A stretch of 64,000 nucleotides of DNA from Maribacter sp044594925 (GTDB taxonomy: Bacteria; Bacteroidota; Bacteroidia; Flavobacteriales; Flavobacteriaceae), in contig NZ_CP138991.1 in assembly GCF_044594925.1 (NCBI RefSeq), positions 2,728,001-2,792,000 on the forward strand, in the 5' to 3' direction. The notes under the pieces were generated by a model, which saw only the letters and a list, made by a program, of their open reading frames with translations, was not told the origin of the DNA and ran no database searches. The translations under genes were made by a program, and so were the position numbers. Positions 27,013 through 35,758 of this stretch are shown here, in pieces (the first letter of the stretch is position 1; every line of letters begins with the position of its first letter).

Positions 27013-27962
27013 TAGGCAGCTCGTTGCAAGCGATCATTGATGGTTGTCCCCAGTCCTTCTTCCGGAAATCTCTCGGCAATAATAAAGTCTAAATCCATTT
27101 GATCCAGTTCGTGTAAGGTTGAAAAAAGATTTTTGGCAGCTTCACCTAAATCACCCTTTTGAGAAAGTTTTCGCACGATCGAAACATTTTTATAATCGGT
27201 AGAAAAAGAAATTACACCAATTTTGAAATTAGTATAATTTTTAAGTGTTGTAGTAACGGAATTACTTAGGACTAGTTTAGTTTTTGGGGAATAGTGTTTT
27301 AATAACATACCCGGGGCAAGAGGCGCTTTATCTTCTTTGGTAATCAATTGAACTTTTCCCGCAATAGCTTCAATAGCCTCAACAGAAATCCCACCTTTAC
27401 GGTATATGATAGGGGTTTCCCCCTCGAATCCCACTATGGTCGATTCTAAACCTACTTGGCAAGGACCACCATCTAAAATAGCGGGAATCTTAGTTCCAAA
27501 ATAGGAAGCCACATGTTCTGCAGAAGTAGGGCTCACTCTAGTAGACGGGTTTGCGCTTGGTGCCGCTATTGGAAAAGGCAACCCTCTCAATAACCCTAGT
27601 GTTACGGGGTGATTTGGCATACGGATTCCTACGGTAGCCTTACCTGCCGTAATAGTATCGGCCACCTCCTCTGTTTTAGGCAGAATTAGGGTTAATGAGC
27701 CCGGCCAAAAAGCTTCAGCTAATCGCAGTGCATTTTCAGGAACATCTTTAACCAAAAGAGGCAATTGCTCTAGGCTATGAATATGAACGATTAAAGGGTT
27801 GAACATAGGTCTCCCTTTCATCTCAAAAATACTTTTTATGGCCTTTGCATCCATTATATTAGCAGCCAAACCATAAACCGTCTCAGTAGGTATAGCCACT
27901 AATTCTCCCGTTTTCAAAAGCTTTTGACAAAAGGCGATATCCGTAGTAATTGAAGTACTCAT
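27009..27962 (-). CDS. Threonylcarbamoyl-AMP synthase (Sua5 type)
   Basis: About 317 residues from ATG 27962 (MSTSITTDIAF); an in-frame GTG at 27968 adds two residues but overlaps the -7 box. The N-terminal YrdC/TsaC domain has GELVAIPTETVYGLAAN and the KGRPMFNPLIVHI-like motif (MKGRPMFNPLIVH), with SANPSTRVSPTSAEHV. The extra C-terminal Sua5 domain follows an interdomain linker (APGMLLKHYSPKTKLV). It makes threonylcarbamoyl-AMP for the t6A37 modification of ANN-decoding tRNAs. The two-domain form is the Sua5 rather than the short TsaC type. Divergent from the HDAC-fold gene with a very short spacer. Confidence 0.95.
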   Translation of the reverse strand: MSTSITTDIAFCQKLLKTGELVAIPTETVYGLAANIMDAKAIKSIFEMKGRPMFNPLIVHIHSLEQLPLLVKDVPENALRLAEAFWPGSLTLILPKTEEVADTITAGKATVGIRMPNHPVTLGLLRGLPFPIAAPSANPSTRVSPTSAEHVASYFGTKIPAILDGGPCQVGLESTIVGFEGETPIIYRKGGISVEAIEAIAGKVQLITKEDKAPLAPGMLLKHYSPKTKLVLSNSVTTTLKNYTNFKIGVISFSTDYKNVSIVRKLSQKGDLGEAAKNLFSTLHELDQMDLDFIIAERFPEEGLGTTINDRLQRAAY

Positions 27963-27967
27963 TGGCA

Positions 27968-27975
27968 CAAAGGTA
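27968..27975 (-). promoter_or_regulatory. -7 box for the Sua5-type gene, near leaderless
   Basis: TACCTTTG on the minus strand, a perfect TAnnTTTG, with only five bases between its G and the A of ATG 27962. A start site at the usual distance would fall on or next to the start codon. Confidence 0.5.
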
Positions 27976-27989
27976 GTGCAGGTTTTTGG

Positions 27990-27997
27990 TATTTTTG
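27990..27997 (+). promoter_or_regulatory. -7 box for the HDAC-fold gene
   Basis: TATTTTTG, a perfect TAnnTTTG, seven bases before ATG 28005. It shares a 42-base divergent spacer with the opposite -7 box at 27968-27975. Confidence 0.5.
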
Positions 27998-28004
27998 TAT
28001 TGCT

Positions 28005-28907
28005 ATGTTAAGAATTGCTTTTCATCCCATTTACAAACATCCATTACCGGAAGGACATCGGTTTCCTATGCTTAAATACGATTTGCTTCCCAAGCAGCTC
28101 ATATATGAGGGCACCTGTGAAGAGACCAATTTCTTTGAGCCGGAAATTCCTAATGATAAACATATCGTTGCAGTACATGACCCCGAGTACTTTTACGATT
28201 TGTTGAATATTAAAATCCCTCCCAAAGAAGCCCGTAAGATAGGTTTTCCCCTAACGGAGGATTTGGTAGAGCGCGAACGCATTATTGCTGACGGAACCAT
28301 GAAAGCCTCTGAGTTTGCCCTGCAATACGGAATTTCCATGAATATTGCCGGTGGCACACACCATGCCTATACCAACAGAGGCGAAGCTTTTTGTATGTTA
28401 AATGACCAAGCCATTGGGTCAAGATATCTACAATCCCAAGGTTTAGCAAAAAAGATATTGATTGTTGATTTGGATGTACATCAAGGAAATGGTACTGCGG
28501 AGATATTTAAAAATGACGCTTCGGTTTTTACCTTTTCTATGCACGGAGCAAGTAATTATCCCTTTAAAAAAGAGCGGTCAGACTTAGATATACCATTAGA
28601 GAAGGGAACTACGGATTCAACTTACCTATCCATACTGAAAAAAACCCTTCCAAAACTTATTGATGCGCAACGGCCAGATTTTATCTTTTACCTATGCGGT
28701 GTAGACGTAATTGAAACGGATAAATTAGGAACCTTAGGCTTAAGCCTTGAAGGTTGCAAGGAAAGAGACCGCTTTGTCTTAGAAACCTGCCACAGGCTTC
28801 AAATACCTGTTCAGTGCAGCATGGGTGGAGGCTACTCACCCGATATTAAAGTAATTGTAGATGCCCACGCGAATACATTTAGATTGACACAGGGGATTTA
28901 TTTTTAA
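28005..28907 (+). CDS. HDAC-fold deacetylase (AcuC/acetylpolyamine amidohydrolase type)
   Basis: 300 residues. Zinc hydrolase of the arginase/deacetylase fold. Catalytic pattern seen: GGTHHAYTNRGEAFC (the HH pair), DLDVHQGNGTAE (metal-binding D and H), CGVDVIETDKLG (third metal ligand D) and GGGYSPD (the transition-state tyrosine). Bacterial members remove acetyl groups from polyamines, acetoin-related or other acetylated small molecules or proteins; the substrate here cannot be told. Expressed divergently from the Sua5-type gene, otherwise alone. Confidence 0.9.
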   Translation: MLRIAFHPIYKHPLPEGHRFPMLKYDLLPKQLIYEGTCEETNFFEPEIPNDKHIVAVHDPEYFYDLLNIKIPPKEARKIGFPLTEDLVERERIIADGTMKASEFALQYGISMNIAGGTHHAYTNRGEAFCMLNDQAIGSRYLQSQGLAKKILIVDLDVHQGNGTAEIFKNDASVFTFSMHGASNYPFKKERSDLDIPLEKGTTDSTYLSILKKTLPKLIDAQRPDFIFYLCGVDVIETDKLGTLGLSLEGCKERDRFVLETCHRLQIPVQCSMGGGYSPDIKVIVDAHANTFRLTQGIYF

Positions 28908-29028
28908 TGGAACTTTAGATAGACCATATAGATTATGCAAAGAATATTAGATTGAGTTAACTTTTAGATTATTCAAAGCAACAGATTTCTTTTTATTTTT
29001 CTAGCTTACTATTCCTAAAACCGTCATT

Positions 29029-29865
29029 TTGAAAAACTACCTATACGCCCTAGTCCTTTTATTTACCTGTACGTGTTTTGCGCAAAACATTAAAAGAGAT
29101 TCTATTGAAACCAGATGGCAGATGTTCACTTATGACTTGGGAAATGTATTTAAAGGCGTGGGATATTCATATACCAGGCCGCTACATTGGAATGGGAAAG
29201 ATTGGGCTAATTTTGGATACACTATGGGAGGAACCGGCATCGCCTATTTAGTTGACACCCCTACAAGTAAATACTTTAGGGGTATAAAAGAGGATGTCCC
29301 AGAACTAATCCGCGATTACGGATTTACCTATGGTAGTCCAGAAAATAATTATATGGTTACAGGAGCTGTTTACCTTACGGGCTTAATCAGTAAAAACGAA
29401 AAATTGAGAAGAACAGGAGTACTTTTAATTTCCTCTGCATCCTCAGCAGGTCTTTTACAGCAGGTACTAAAATCCGCAGTTGGTAGGGCAAGGCCTTTAA
29501 GTGGAAAAAACAAAGATACCTATAGACCATTATGGGCGGGTGATAGGAAATTTCATTCCTTTCCCTCTGGTCATGCAATTTTAGCCATGACCAATGCCCA
29601 TGCCATTGCAAAGCAATTTAAAAATGTTTGGGTAAAAACCGGTATCTACACACTTGGTTCTATCCCGGCCATATCACGACTATGGGAGGGCAAACACTGG
29701 CTCTCAGATGTTGTTCTAGGCGTAGCCATCAGTATTTTTACGGTGGAGTCCATAGACCGGTATTTAGACTCTAAATACGACCAAAAGTATAATGACAACG
29801 CCAAAAAAGTAAGTTGGAACCTCAACTTTGGACCAGGTCAAGTAGGACTAAATCTAGAATTCTGA
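29029..29865 (+). CDS. PAP2-family phosphatase, exported
   Basis: 278 residues from a TTG start, which places a signal peptide (MKNYLYALVLLFTCTCFAQ) at the N terminus. The three-part PAP2 signature is complete: KSAVGRARP (first part), SFPSGHA (second part) and SRLWEGKHWLSDVVLG (third part). Such enzymes remove phosphate from lipid phosphates such as undecaprenyl diphosphate or phosphatidate at the periplasmic side. The predicted mature form has at least two hydrophobic segments. It ends 16 bases from the convergent transporter gene. Substrate unknown. Confidence 0.88.
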   Translation: MKNYLYALVLLFTCTCFAQNIKRDSIETRWQMFTYDLGNVFKGVGYSYTRPLHWNGKDWANFGYTMGGTGIAYLVDTPTSKYFRGIKEDVPELIRDYGFTYGSPENNYMVTGAVYLTGLISKNEKLRRTGVLLISSASSAGLLQQVLKSAVGRARPLSGKNKDTYRPLWAGDRKFHSFPSGHAILAMTNAHAIAKQFKNVWVKTGIYTLGSIPAISRLWEGKHWLSDVVLGVAISIFTVESIDRYLDSKYDQKYNDNAKKVSWNLNFGPGQVGLNLEF

Positions 29866-29881
29866 CAAGACAATTCCTCTC

Positions 29882-31540
29882 TTAAAAAATCAAGTAGGTA
29901 CTAAGTACCAGTAGCGCAACCAAAATACCCACAACCGTAGCATATTTCCAAGGGGTAGTATCTATTACTTGAGTTACCTCTGGAATGTATTCATCCGTTT
30001 TTGGTTTAATGGCACCAATAATAAGCATAATGATAATGTTCACTACAAATAATATTCCCATGATATGGAGAAAATGAGGATATGCCTCGGCCTTGATGAT
30101 AGCCAATTGTCCCGCATCCGTAATACCATTCTCCGCTGCCTTAGTCATGGCTGCATCTATCATTGCTGGGCCAAGTCCTAAGAGACTTATCAAATACATA
30201 AGCACACCACCAATTAAAACAACCTTAGCCCCTATTGCAGGTACTTTTCTAGTTAATATACCTACTACTACAACAGCCAAAATAGGTACACTTAAACTAC
30301 CTAAGGCCTGCTGTATGTAGGAGAATAATCCATCTGGTGCATATCTAATAAAAGGTGCAATGGACATGGAGATAACCGCCAATGCCAAACCAAAACGTTT
30401 TCCCGCCTTTACCGTTTGTAATTCACTTGCCCCAGGGTTGAAGAATTTTTTATATAAATCAAAACCGAATAAAGTTGCGCTGCTGTTCAATAAACTATTA
30501 AATGAACTCAATATAGCTCCGAATAAAACTGCAGCAAAGAATCCTAACAGGCCTCCTGGAAGCACTCTTCTTACCAATTCGGGATAAGAAGCATCTGCAT
30601 CGTTCAACTCAGAACCAAACATATTAAAAGCGATAATACCAGGTAAAACCACAATTACAGGAATTAAGAATTTAACGAATGCTGCCAATAACATTCCTTT
30701 TTGACCCTCGGCCAAACTCTTAGCGCCAAAAACACGTTGCAAAATGGCCTGGTTCGTTCCCCAATAATACATCTGTGCAATCATCATGCCCGTGAAAATA
30801 GTACCTACTGGTATTGAAGAGGTAATATCTCCAGTAACATCAAATTTATCTTGATTGTCTACCCATAATTTGGACAAACCTCCTGCTATACTATTGTCCT
30901 CACTAATCATGACCAATCCAAAATAAGGTATAGCCAAGCCACCGATCAACAAGCCTATTGCGTTTACCAAATCAGATACCGCTACCGCTTTGAGACCACC
31001 GTATATTGCATATATAATTCCAATTAAACCAATACTCCAAACACATATCCAATAAGCTGCTGTCTCCGAAACCCCTAAGGCCTCAGGAAGTTCGAACATG
31101 GTAATAAAAGCCTTAGAACCTGCATATAAAATGGTAGGCAACAGTACAATACCAAAAGCAATTAAAAACAAAATAGACAGAATGGCCTTTGTATTTTCAT
31201 CAAAACGACCCTGTATAAATTCAGGTATGGTAGTAATACCCTTTTTCATATATTTCGGAAGAAACCAGATAGCCGTAATGACCATAGCGATAGCAGCCAG
31301 GGTTTCCCAAGCCATTACAAGTATGCCTTCAGAAAATGCCTGACCGTTTAAACCTACTATTTGTTCGGCCGATAGATTGGTCAGCAGCAAAGAACCTGCG
31401 ATGGTCAGAGCTCCTAAACTTCGTCCTCCAAGGAAATATCCATCTGCTGTACTTTCATTTGTGCTCCTTGTAGCGTACCAAGCAATAATTGCTACTAAAA
31501 GTGTGAATCCAATAAAAGAGAAGATTGATAAATAATCCAT
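29882..31540 (-). CDS. Sodium:solute symporter (SSS family)
   Basis: 552 residues with about 14 hydrophobic helices, the SSS/LeuT-fold layout. Seen: GGRSLGALTIAGSLLLTNL near residue 40, a region used for sodium and substrate binding, and YYWGTNQAILQRVFGAKS, a conserved SSS loop similar to SglT-type sugar transporters. It couples sodium entry to uptake of a sugar or other organic solute. No catabolic neighbours are seen, so the substrate is open. It has its own promoter in the gap after the halogenase-like gene. Confidence 0.92.
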   Translation of the reverse strand: MDYLSIFSFIGFTLLVAIIAWYATRSTNESTADGYFLGGRSLGALTIAGSLLLTNLSAEQIVGLNGQAFSEGILVMAWETLAAIAMVITAIWFLPKYMKKGITTIPEFIQGRFDENTKAILSILFLIAFGIVLLPTILYAGSKAFITMFELPEALGVSETAAYWICVWSIGLIGIIYAIYGGLKAVAVSDLVNAIGLLIGGLAIPYFGLVMISEDNSIAGGLSKLWVDNQDKFDVTGDITSSIPVGTIFTGMMIAQMYYWGTNQAILQRVFGAKSLAEGQKGMLLAAFVKFLIPVIVVLPGIIAFNMFGSELNDADASYPELVRRVLPGGLLGFFAAVLFGAILSSFNSLLNSSATLFGFDLYKKFFNPGASELQTVKAGKRFGLALAVISMSIAPFIRYAPDGLFSYIQQALGSLSVPILAVVVVGILTRKVPAIGAKVVLIGGVLMYLISLLGLGPAMIDAAMTKAAENGITDAGQLAIIKAEAYPHFLHIMGILFVVNIIIMLIIGAIKPKTDEYIPEVTQVIDTTPWKYATVVGILVALLVLSTYLIF

Positions 31541-31668
31541 AAGGGTTGAGTCGGTTATGTAGTTAATGCACTATGAATACTATTATTTTAAAATGGACAA
31601 ATATTAGCGCAGGGTCTAATATAATACATCCAAGAGCAGAACACCAAATTTGCGGCTGTTAATACCGT

Positions 31669-31697
31669 CAAATTTAATTCAAAAACATAGGGTCAAA
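31669..31697 (-). promoter_or_regulatory. Promoter of the symporter gene (-33/-7)
   Basis: On the minus strand, TTTG (31697-31694), a 17-base spacer, then TAAATTTG (31676-31669). The leader to ATG 31540 is about 120 bases. This separates the symporter from the pigment locus on the same strand. Confidence 0.6.
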
Positions 31698-31709
31698 CAA
31701 GAAAACATT

Positions 31710-32960
31710 CTACTTGGTATTAGCAGCAGCCTCTTTCTCCATATCTGCAATATGTGCTACTGTTTTTACCAAACGATGGTGGTTTTTAACAAAAGGATTG
31801 GTCTTATCCCATACGTAGCCTGCCAATACTGCGCATATCTGTGATTTAATAACAGGGTTCTCCGTATCAGCGAAGAAAATTTTCTGAAGATTTCCAGTAT
31901 ACCATTCCTTAACATAGGTTGAAAAAACGTTTACTCCGTCCAGCATATACTTAGAATAATCGTTCTCCCAATCTACCTGTTCTCCATTTAATTCTTTTGT
32001 AATCATTTTAGCCGCCAAATGGGCTGATTCTGTGGCAAAAGTTACTCCAGAAGAAAAAACGGGGTCTAAAAATTCAGCACTATTGCCCGTTAGTACGTAC
32101 CCCGGACCATAAAGTTGTTTAACAGATTTGGCAATGTTCTTTATCATTTTTGGTTCAAATTCATACGGAAGATCTTCAAACCTGCTTAAGTAGTGCTTGG
32201 AAAGCTTCATCATTTCACGCAAGCGTTCTTCATTTGTTCCCTCGAACGATTCCAAATAATCCGTTGGCCCTACATATCCTATACTTGTATATCCGTTTGA
32301 AAAGGGAATTACCCATAACCAAGTCTCTAAGCTCACTATATCAAAGGTTATTCGATGGCCCTCCCATCCGTCTGGTCTCCTAACATCTTTAACATGTGTA
32401 AAAATAGATGAATGAGCAGGTATTTCAGATGGTTTGTCCAAGTTCAACAACCTAGGTAAAACACGTCCAAATCCGCTAGAATCTATGATAAATTTTGCTT
32501 CAATTTCGGAGACATGACCCCGTAGGTCCTTTATTTGCGTAGTTGAAATTCCGTCGGCTAACGCTACCCCGACCACCTCTTTCTCAAAATCAATAGCAAC
32601 TCCCTTCTTTTGGAGTTCGTCGGTAAGAGTTTTGTCAAAATCTGCTCGTGGTATTTGGTAGGTCCAGTCCCATCCGTCTGTATGTTTCTTACTAAAATCG
32701 AATTCGCACACTTTAGAGCCTTGCATAAACCTTGCTCCGGTCTTCACTTCAAAATTTTTCGCTTTAAGACAATCTAATAATCCAACCGCTTCAAAATGTT
32801 CCATACATCTTGGAATAAGACTTTCACCAATGACAAAACGTGGAAACTTATTCTTTTCTACCAATTTAATGGAAAAACCTTTATTATGCAGATATGCGGC
32901 AGCTACACAACCCGAAGGACCAGCTCCTATTATCAAGACATCAACTTTTTCTTTTTCCAT
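31710..32960 (-). CDS. Flavin-dependent halogenase-like oxidoreductase
   Basis: 416 residues. The N-terminal FAD-binding fold has GAGPSG at residues 13-18. Two further motifs are typical of flavin-dependent halogenases rather than ordinary hydroxylases: WLWVIP (WxWxIP) at 214-219 and FLDPVFSSG (FxxPxxSxG) at 297-305. A lysine sits at position 73 (FEVKTGARF), where phenol/pyrrole halogenases hold the catalytic lysine. It is divergent from the pigment operon and very likely belongs to it. Chlorinated flexirubins are known, so ring chlorination is a reasonable role. A monooxygenase that hydroxylates the ring or polyene is the main alternative. No clear -7 box was found for it. Confidence 0.8.
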   Translation of the reverse strand: MEKEKVDVLIIGAGPSGCVAAAYLHNKGFSIKLVEKNKFPRFVIGESLIPRCMEHFEAVGLLDCLKAKNFEVKTGARFMQGSKVCEFDFSKKHTDGWDWTYQIPRADFDKTLTDELQKKGVAIDFEKEVVGVALADGISTTQIKDLRGHVSEIEAKFIIDSSGFGRVLPRLLNLDKPSEIPAHSSIFTHVKDVRRPDGWEGHRITFDIVSLETWLWVIPFSNGYTSIGYVGPTDYLESFEGTNEERLREMMKLSKHYLSRFEDLPYEFEPKMIKNIAKSVKQLYGPGYVLTGNSAEFLDPVFSSGVTFATESAHLAAKMITKELNGEQVDWENDYSKYMLDGVNVFSTYVKEWYTGNLQKIFFADTENPVIKSQICAVLAGYVWDKTNPFVKNHHRLVKTVAHIADMEKEAAANTK

Positions 32961-32985
32961 CGCTATATTTCCGATACAATAAGTA

Positions 32986-33013
32986 TTGAAATTCGCTAAT
33001 TATTATAAATTTG
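32986..33013 (+). promoter_or_regulatory. Main promoter of the pigment operon (-33/-7)
   Basis: TTG at 32986-32988 and TAAATTTG at 33006-33013 with a 17-base spacer, matching the Bacteroidota consensus. The leader to ATG 33077 is about 60 bases. It lies in the 116-base divergent spacer with the halogenase-like gene, so the two may be regulated together. Confidence 0.65.
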
Positions 33014-33076
33014 CGCTTCAAGTTGCTTATTTTTATGTACTAAGGTATTATTTATACCCGATAGAATCAACCATAC

Positions 33077-34612
33077 ATGCCAGAAATTAAAGGAAGGTTA
33101 GAAATAGCGGAATTTTACGATGTGATTTTTAATCAGGAATCCATAACATTAAATGAAGAGCTCTTAAATACTGTTGAAGAAAGTTATAATTTCTTAAAAG
33201 AATTTTCAAAGAATAAGGTTATTTACGGTGTAAATACAGGATTTGGCCCTATGGCCCAATATAAAATCAAGGATTCGGAAACTCTTGAATTACAGTACAA
33301 TCTTATCCGTAGCCACGCATCGGGAACGGGAAATCCTATAGCACCCAAGTATGTGAAAGCAGCAATGCTGGCAAGATTGAATACCTTAAGTTTAGGAAAT
33401 TCCGGCATACATGTTTCCGTTGTAAAAGTGATGTCAGAATTAATCAACAAGGACATTATTCCGCTCATATATGAACACGGTGGTGTTGGTGCAAGTGGAG
33501 ATTTAGTACAACTGGCACATTTGGCATTAGTTTTAATCGGGGAGGGAGAAGTATTTTACAAAGGTGAAAGAACACCGACCCGTGAAGTTTTCGAAATAGA
33601 AGGAATTAACCCTATAGAAGTTAAATTACGCGAAGGTCTTGGCCTTATCAACGGTACCTCTGTGATGACCGGAATTGGCATTGTAAATACCATTTACACC
33701 AGACGTTTACTAGAATGGGTAATTTGCTGTTCATCAGCCATTAACGAAATAGTAGAAGCCTATGATGATCATCTGTCCCATGATTTAAATCATACAAAAA
33801 AACACTTAGGTCAGCGCGAGATAGCACGTTCTATGCGAAGTCATTTAGAGGATAGTGCGCTAACACGAAAAAGAGAGCACCACTTATACACGGACAATAA
33901 CAATGTTTCTGTTTTTGAAGAAAAAGTACAGGAATACTATTCTATACGCTGCGTTCCACAAATACTGGGGCCGGTTTTGGATACCTTGAATGAGGTTGAA
34001 AGAATTCTGATAGAAGAAGTGAACTCAGCCAATGACAACCCCATTGTAAATGTTGAAAAACAACACGTTTACCACGGCGGTAATTTTCACGGAGACTACG
34101 TTTCGCTAGAAATGGATAAATTGAAGATTGTGGTGACCAAAATGAGTATGTTGGCAGAAAGACAACTTAACTATTTGCTTAATTCCAAACTGAACGATAT
34201 TTTACCGCCTTTTGTTAATTTGGGCACCTTAGGTTTAAATTTTGGGATGCAAGGGGTACAATTTACAGCAACGTCTACCACTGCGGAGAATCAGATGTTA
34301 TCCAACCCTATGTATGTGCATAGTATCCCTAATAATAACGATAATCAAGATATTGTAAGTATGGGCACCAATGCGGCCCTTATTACCAAAAAGGTTATTG
34401 AAAATGCGTTCGAAGTTGTAGCTATTGAAATGATTACCGTTGTACAGGCAATAGAATATCTTGAGGTTAAAGACAAAGTCTCAACAAAGACTAGAAAAAT
34501 GTATGATGCCGTACGTAACATAGTTCCCCCGTTCAAAAAAGATGAGGTCATGTATCCTTATGTAAATGAAGTAAAGAACTATATTATTAATCATCAAAAT
34601 AAAAAATCATGA
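33077..34612 (+). CDS. Tyrosine ammonia-lyase (HAL/PAL/TAL family)
   Basis: 511 residues. Removes ammonia from L-tyrosine to give 4-hydroxycinnamate. The self-forming MIO cofactor triad A139-S140-G141 is in GGVGASGDLVQLAH, the catalytic tyrosine Y50 in VIYGVNTGFG, and NSANDNPIV is conserved. The sequence closely resembles, from memory, the characterised tyrosine-specific enzyme of Flavobacterium johnsoniae, including the RSH (H80) selectivity loop and the SIPNNNDNQDIVSMGTN region. It is the first gene of the pigment operon, which fits its role as source of the aromatic starter. Histidine ammonia-lyase is the alternative but the context argues against it. Its stop overlaps the next start (ATGA). 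Confidence 0.93.
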   Translation: MPEIKGRLEIAEFYDVIFNQESITLNEELLNTVEESYNFLKEFSKNKVIYGVNTGFGPMAQYKIKDSETLELQYNLIRSHASGTGNPIAPKYVKAAMLARLNTLSLGNSGIHVSVVKVMSELINKDIIPLIYEHGGVGASGDLVQLAHLALVLIGEGEVFYKGERTPTREVFEIEGINPIEVKLREGLGLINGTSVMTGIGIVNTIYTRRLLEWVICCSSAINEIVEAYDDHLSHDLNHTKKHLGQREIARSMRSHLEDSALTRKREHHLYTDNNNVSVFEEKVQEYYSIRCVPQILGPVLDTLNEVERILIEEVNSANDNPIVNVEKQHVYHGGNFHGDYVSLEMDKLKIVVTKMSMLAERQLNYLLNSKLNDILPPFVNLGTLGLNFGMQGVQFTATSTTAENQMLSNPMYVHSIPNNNDNQDIVSMGTNAALITKKVIENAFEVVAIEMITVVQAIEYLEVKDKVSTKTRKMYDAVRNIVPPFKKDEVMYPYVNEVKNYIINHQNKKS

Positions 34613-35730
34613 GAAAAGTTTTTACCGTATTATTAGTCATTTGCTTTACGTTTTCCTTTGGGCAGGAATTAGCCTTGGTACGTGAAGATGGGTTGTTCGG
34701 ATACATCAACAAATCTGGCGAGTACGTTATTAAACCGCAATTTTCTAAAGCCAAAAGCTTTTCAGAAGGTTATGCTGCAGTAGAAAAAGAAAAAACTTGG
34801 GGTTTCATTAATACTCAGGGAGAGTGGGCCATAGAACCCACTTATGATAAAGTAAAATATTTTAATTCGGGTTATGTACTTGTTTTGAAAGATGATCAAT
34901 GGCGTTACATCGATAGCTCGGAAAAAGAGCTGGAAGTACCCGCCACGGAAAAGTATTTCGACTTTAACGACGGTGTAGCGTTAATAAGACAAAATGAAAA
35001 AATTGGTTTAATAGGAACAGACGGAAAAATGATTCTTGAACCTACCTACGATGTTATAAAAGCTTTTAGAAATGGTCATGCAAAAGTTAAAAAAGGAGAA
35101 TTATGGGGCATGATCGATTCAAAAGGGAAACAGGTGATTCCTACGGAGTATGAAGAAATAGGAAACACCTATAATGCATCCGGTGTTTACGGAAAAAAAG
35201 GAGAAAATTTCGGGATCATTCATAATGGCAGTTTTAATGTCATAGATGGGGCTGATAAAGTTTGGAACTTTCATGGAGATTCTGGTTTGACATATGCTAG
35301 GAAAGCCAAGCAAATAGGTTTTGTAAACTCGAAAGGAACCTGGGTGATATCTCCTACTTTTGATAAGGCCCGTGCCTTTTCTAACGGAATGGCACCAGTC
35401 TCAAAAGATAAAGCGTGGGGATATATTGATACCAAAGGCGAAACAGTAATAGATTTTCAATATCGAGATGCAGAAGTTTTTGCAGCAAATGGATTGGCTC
35501 CCGTAAAAGAAAAGGATTGGGGATTTATAGATACTTCCGGAAACATGATAATCCCAACGGACTACAGTATTACCGCAGGTCTTGCTTTTTTAGCAGGAAA
35601 CAATGATAAAGGATTTATTGGCGAATTTGCCAGATTGAAATCTAAAAAAGGTTGGGGCTTTTTTAACGCTAAAGGCGAGCTTTTAGGAAATAAATGGTAT
35701 CAAAACGCAGAAACATTCGTTAAAAATTAA
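34609..35730 (+). CDS. WG-repeat protein, secreted
   Basis: 373 residues with a signal peptide (MRKVFTVLLVICFTFSFGQ) followed by about eight WG repeats: units of roughly 40 residues with a core such as WGFINTQGEWAIEPTYDKV and WGYIDTKGETVIDFQYRDA. WG repeats form beta-propeller-like or solenoid surfaces used in binding. It is translationally coupled to the tyrosine ammonia-lyase gene and sits before fabG, so its expression is tied to pigment formation. No enzymatic motif is seen. A binding or structural role outside the cytoplasm is an inference. Confidence 0.85.
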   Translation: MRKVFTVLLVICFTFSFGQELALVREDGLFGYINKSGEYVIKPQFSKAKSFSEGYAAVEKEKTWGFINTQGEWAIEPTYDKVKYFNSGYVLVLKDDQWRYIDSSEKELEVPATEKYFDFNDGVALIRQNEKIGLIGTDGKMILEPTYDVIKAFRNGHAKVKKGELWGMIDSKGKQVIPTEYEEIGNTYNASGVYGKKGENFGIIHNGSFNVIDGADKVWNFHGDSGLTYARKAKQIGFVNSKGTWVISPTFDKARAFSNGMAPVSKDKAWGYIDTKGETVIDFQYRDAEVFAANGLAPVKEKDWGFIDTSGNMIIPTDYSITAGLAFLAGNNDKGFIGEFARLKSKKGWGFFNAKGELLGNKWYQNAETFVKN

Positions 35731-35758
35731 CCACGCGTAGTAGAGAAGAATAGGATAT

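Noticed and set aside
28005..28907. True histone deacetylase
   Set aside because: Bacterial HDAC-fold enzymes usually act on polyamines or other small acetylated molecules; no basis for a histone-like target.
33077..34612. Histidine ammonia-lyase (hutH)
   Set aside because: The MIO motif is shared, but the sequence resembles tyrosine-specific flavobacterial enzymes and the context is pigment synthesis, with no hut genes nearby.
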